Positions 63,734-64,000 of a DNA stretch of 64,000 bases are shown here, one piece after another. How positions within the stretch are numbered: position 1 is the first letter of the stretch; every line of letters starts with the position of its first letter. This DNA is from Lunularia cruciata (Eukaryota > Streptophyta > Marchantiopsida > Lunulariales > Lunulariaceae): positions 2,085,303-2,149,302 of the forward strand of contig OX419759.1 of assembly GCA_948567375.1 (NCBI GenBank), in the 5' to 3' direction. The notes under the pieces are model-generated. The model did not search any database. It had not been told where the DNA came from and saw nothing but the letters and a program-made list of their open reading frames with translations. The translations under genes were made by a program, and so were the position numbers.

Positions 63734-64000
63734 TCAGTCGTGTGGAAGTGTGGCAGGAGTCTGGCAGTATGTATTAATACATTCGAAACCAGGACAGCAT
63801 AAACCTGGTGGACGATTTGGACTTTCGCAGTGTTGCCCAAGTCCTAGACATGAAATTTCCCGGGAATACGTGAAGAAAATGTTTGGATAGTTGATTGTGC
63901 CGTCTGGCTGCTGGCCTTGGACTCCTGCGAACGCATGTTCCGAGGCTGGATCGGCTTCTCGAACCATGTCCTGTCTGTCGGCAATAGCATCTGCATGCAA
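63734..64000 (-). CDS. Knottin-like peptide gene, 5' part outside the window
   Basis: The frame is open to the right edge of the window, so the leader and start are not visible; the Met at the edge is not a reliable start. What is visible is a propeptide-like stretch of about 50 residues and the module C-x6-C-x9-CC-x4-C-x4-C, followed by a nine-residue tail ending at the stop at 63734. The module matches the left array in loop 1 (six residues), CC-x4-C and the final four-residue loop. The broken copy at 62624-62970 is its nearest relative in the window. Confidence 0.65.
   Translation of the reverse strand: MHADAIADRQDMVREADPASEHAFAGVQGQQPDGTINYPNIFFTYSREISCLGLGQHCESPNRPPGLCCPGFECINTYCQTPATLPHD

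Noticed and set aside
1..64000. tRNA genes and CRISPR arrays
   Set aside because: No convincing tRNA T-arm with a paired acceptor, and no regularly spaced identical repeats. CRISPR is not expected in a plant nuclear genome.

Overview
This window looks like nuclear DNA from a land plant. The evidence is split genes with short GT-AG introns, a plant-length eIF1 gene, a plant-type leucine-rich-repeat (LRR) protein, a plant-type cytochrome P450 remnant and a Ty1/copia retrotransposon. The AT-leaning composition, the sparse and small genes, and the number of secreted cysteine-rich peptide genes fit a bryophyte such as a liverwort. That placement is inference; nothing in the sequence names the organism. 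Every gene I can support lies on the minus strand. Only the copia element reads on the plus strand.

Layout. From 0.3 to 22 kb there is a loose array of seven minus-strand genes, 2 to 5 kb apart (one gap is about 8 kb). They encode small secreted proteins with a hydrophobic leader, a variable and often acidic middle, and a C-terminal cysteine module C-x6-C-x(5-10)-CC-x4-C-x(4 or 6)-C, which fits an inhibitor cystine knot (knottin). The first copy has an in-frame stop just after its leader. Two more copies lie at the right edge: one frameshifted (about 62.6-63.0 kb) and one running off the window at 64000. A worn copia element interrupts the array at 6890-10274. It has paired LTRs and a 5-bp target duplication.

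From 25.4 to 28.3 kb lies a broken P450 gene, followed by a three-exon gene for a secreted LRR protein without a kinase (29.9-32.7 kb). A long gene-poor stretch holds low-complexity and AT-rich DNA. A complete five-exon eIF1/SUI1 gene sits at 42.3-43.9 kb. From 44 to 55 kb I see no gene, only repeats (including a hairpin-forming repeat family) and a strongly AT-rich block. At 55.4-57.7 kb lies a six-exon gene for a conserved plant membrane protein. The DNA from 57.8 to 62.6 kb shows only a diverged direct repeat.

How the genes relate. The eIF1 and membrane-protein genes look like ordinary housekeeping genes. The knottin array, the LRR protein and the P450 remnant are the accessory part. Tandem duplication, a stop, a frameshift and a size-variable inter-cysteine loop inside a fixed cysteine frame suggest birth-and-death evolution of a secreted peptide family. 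A role in defence or signalling is plausible but not shown by the sequence.
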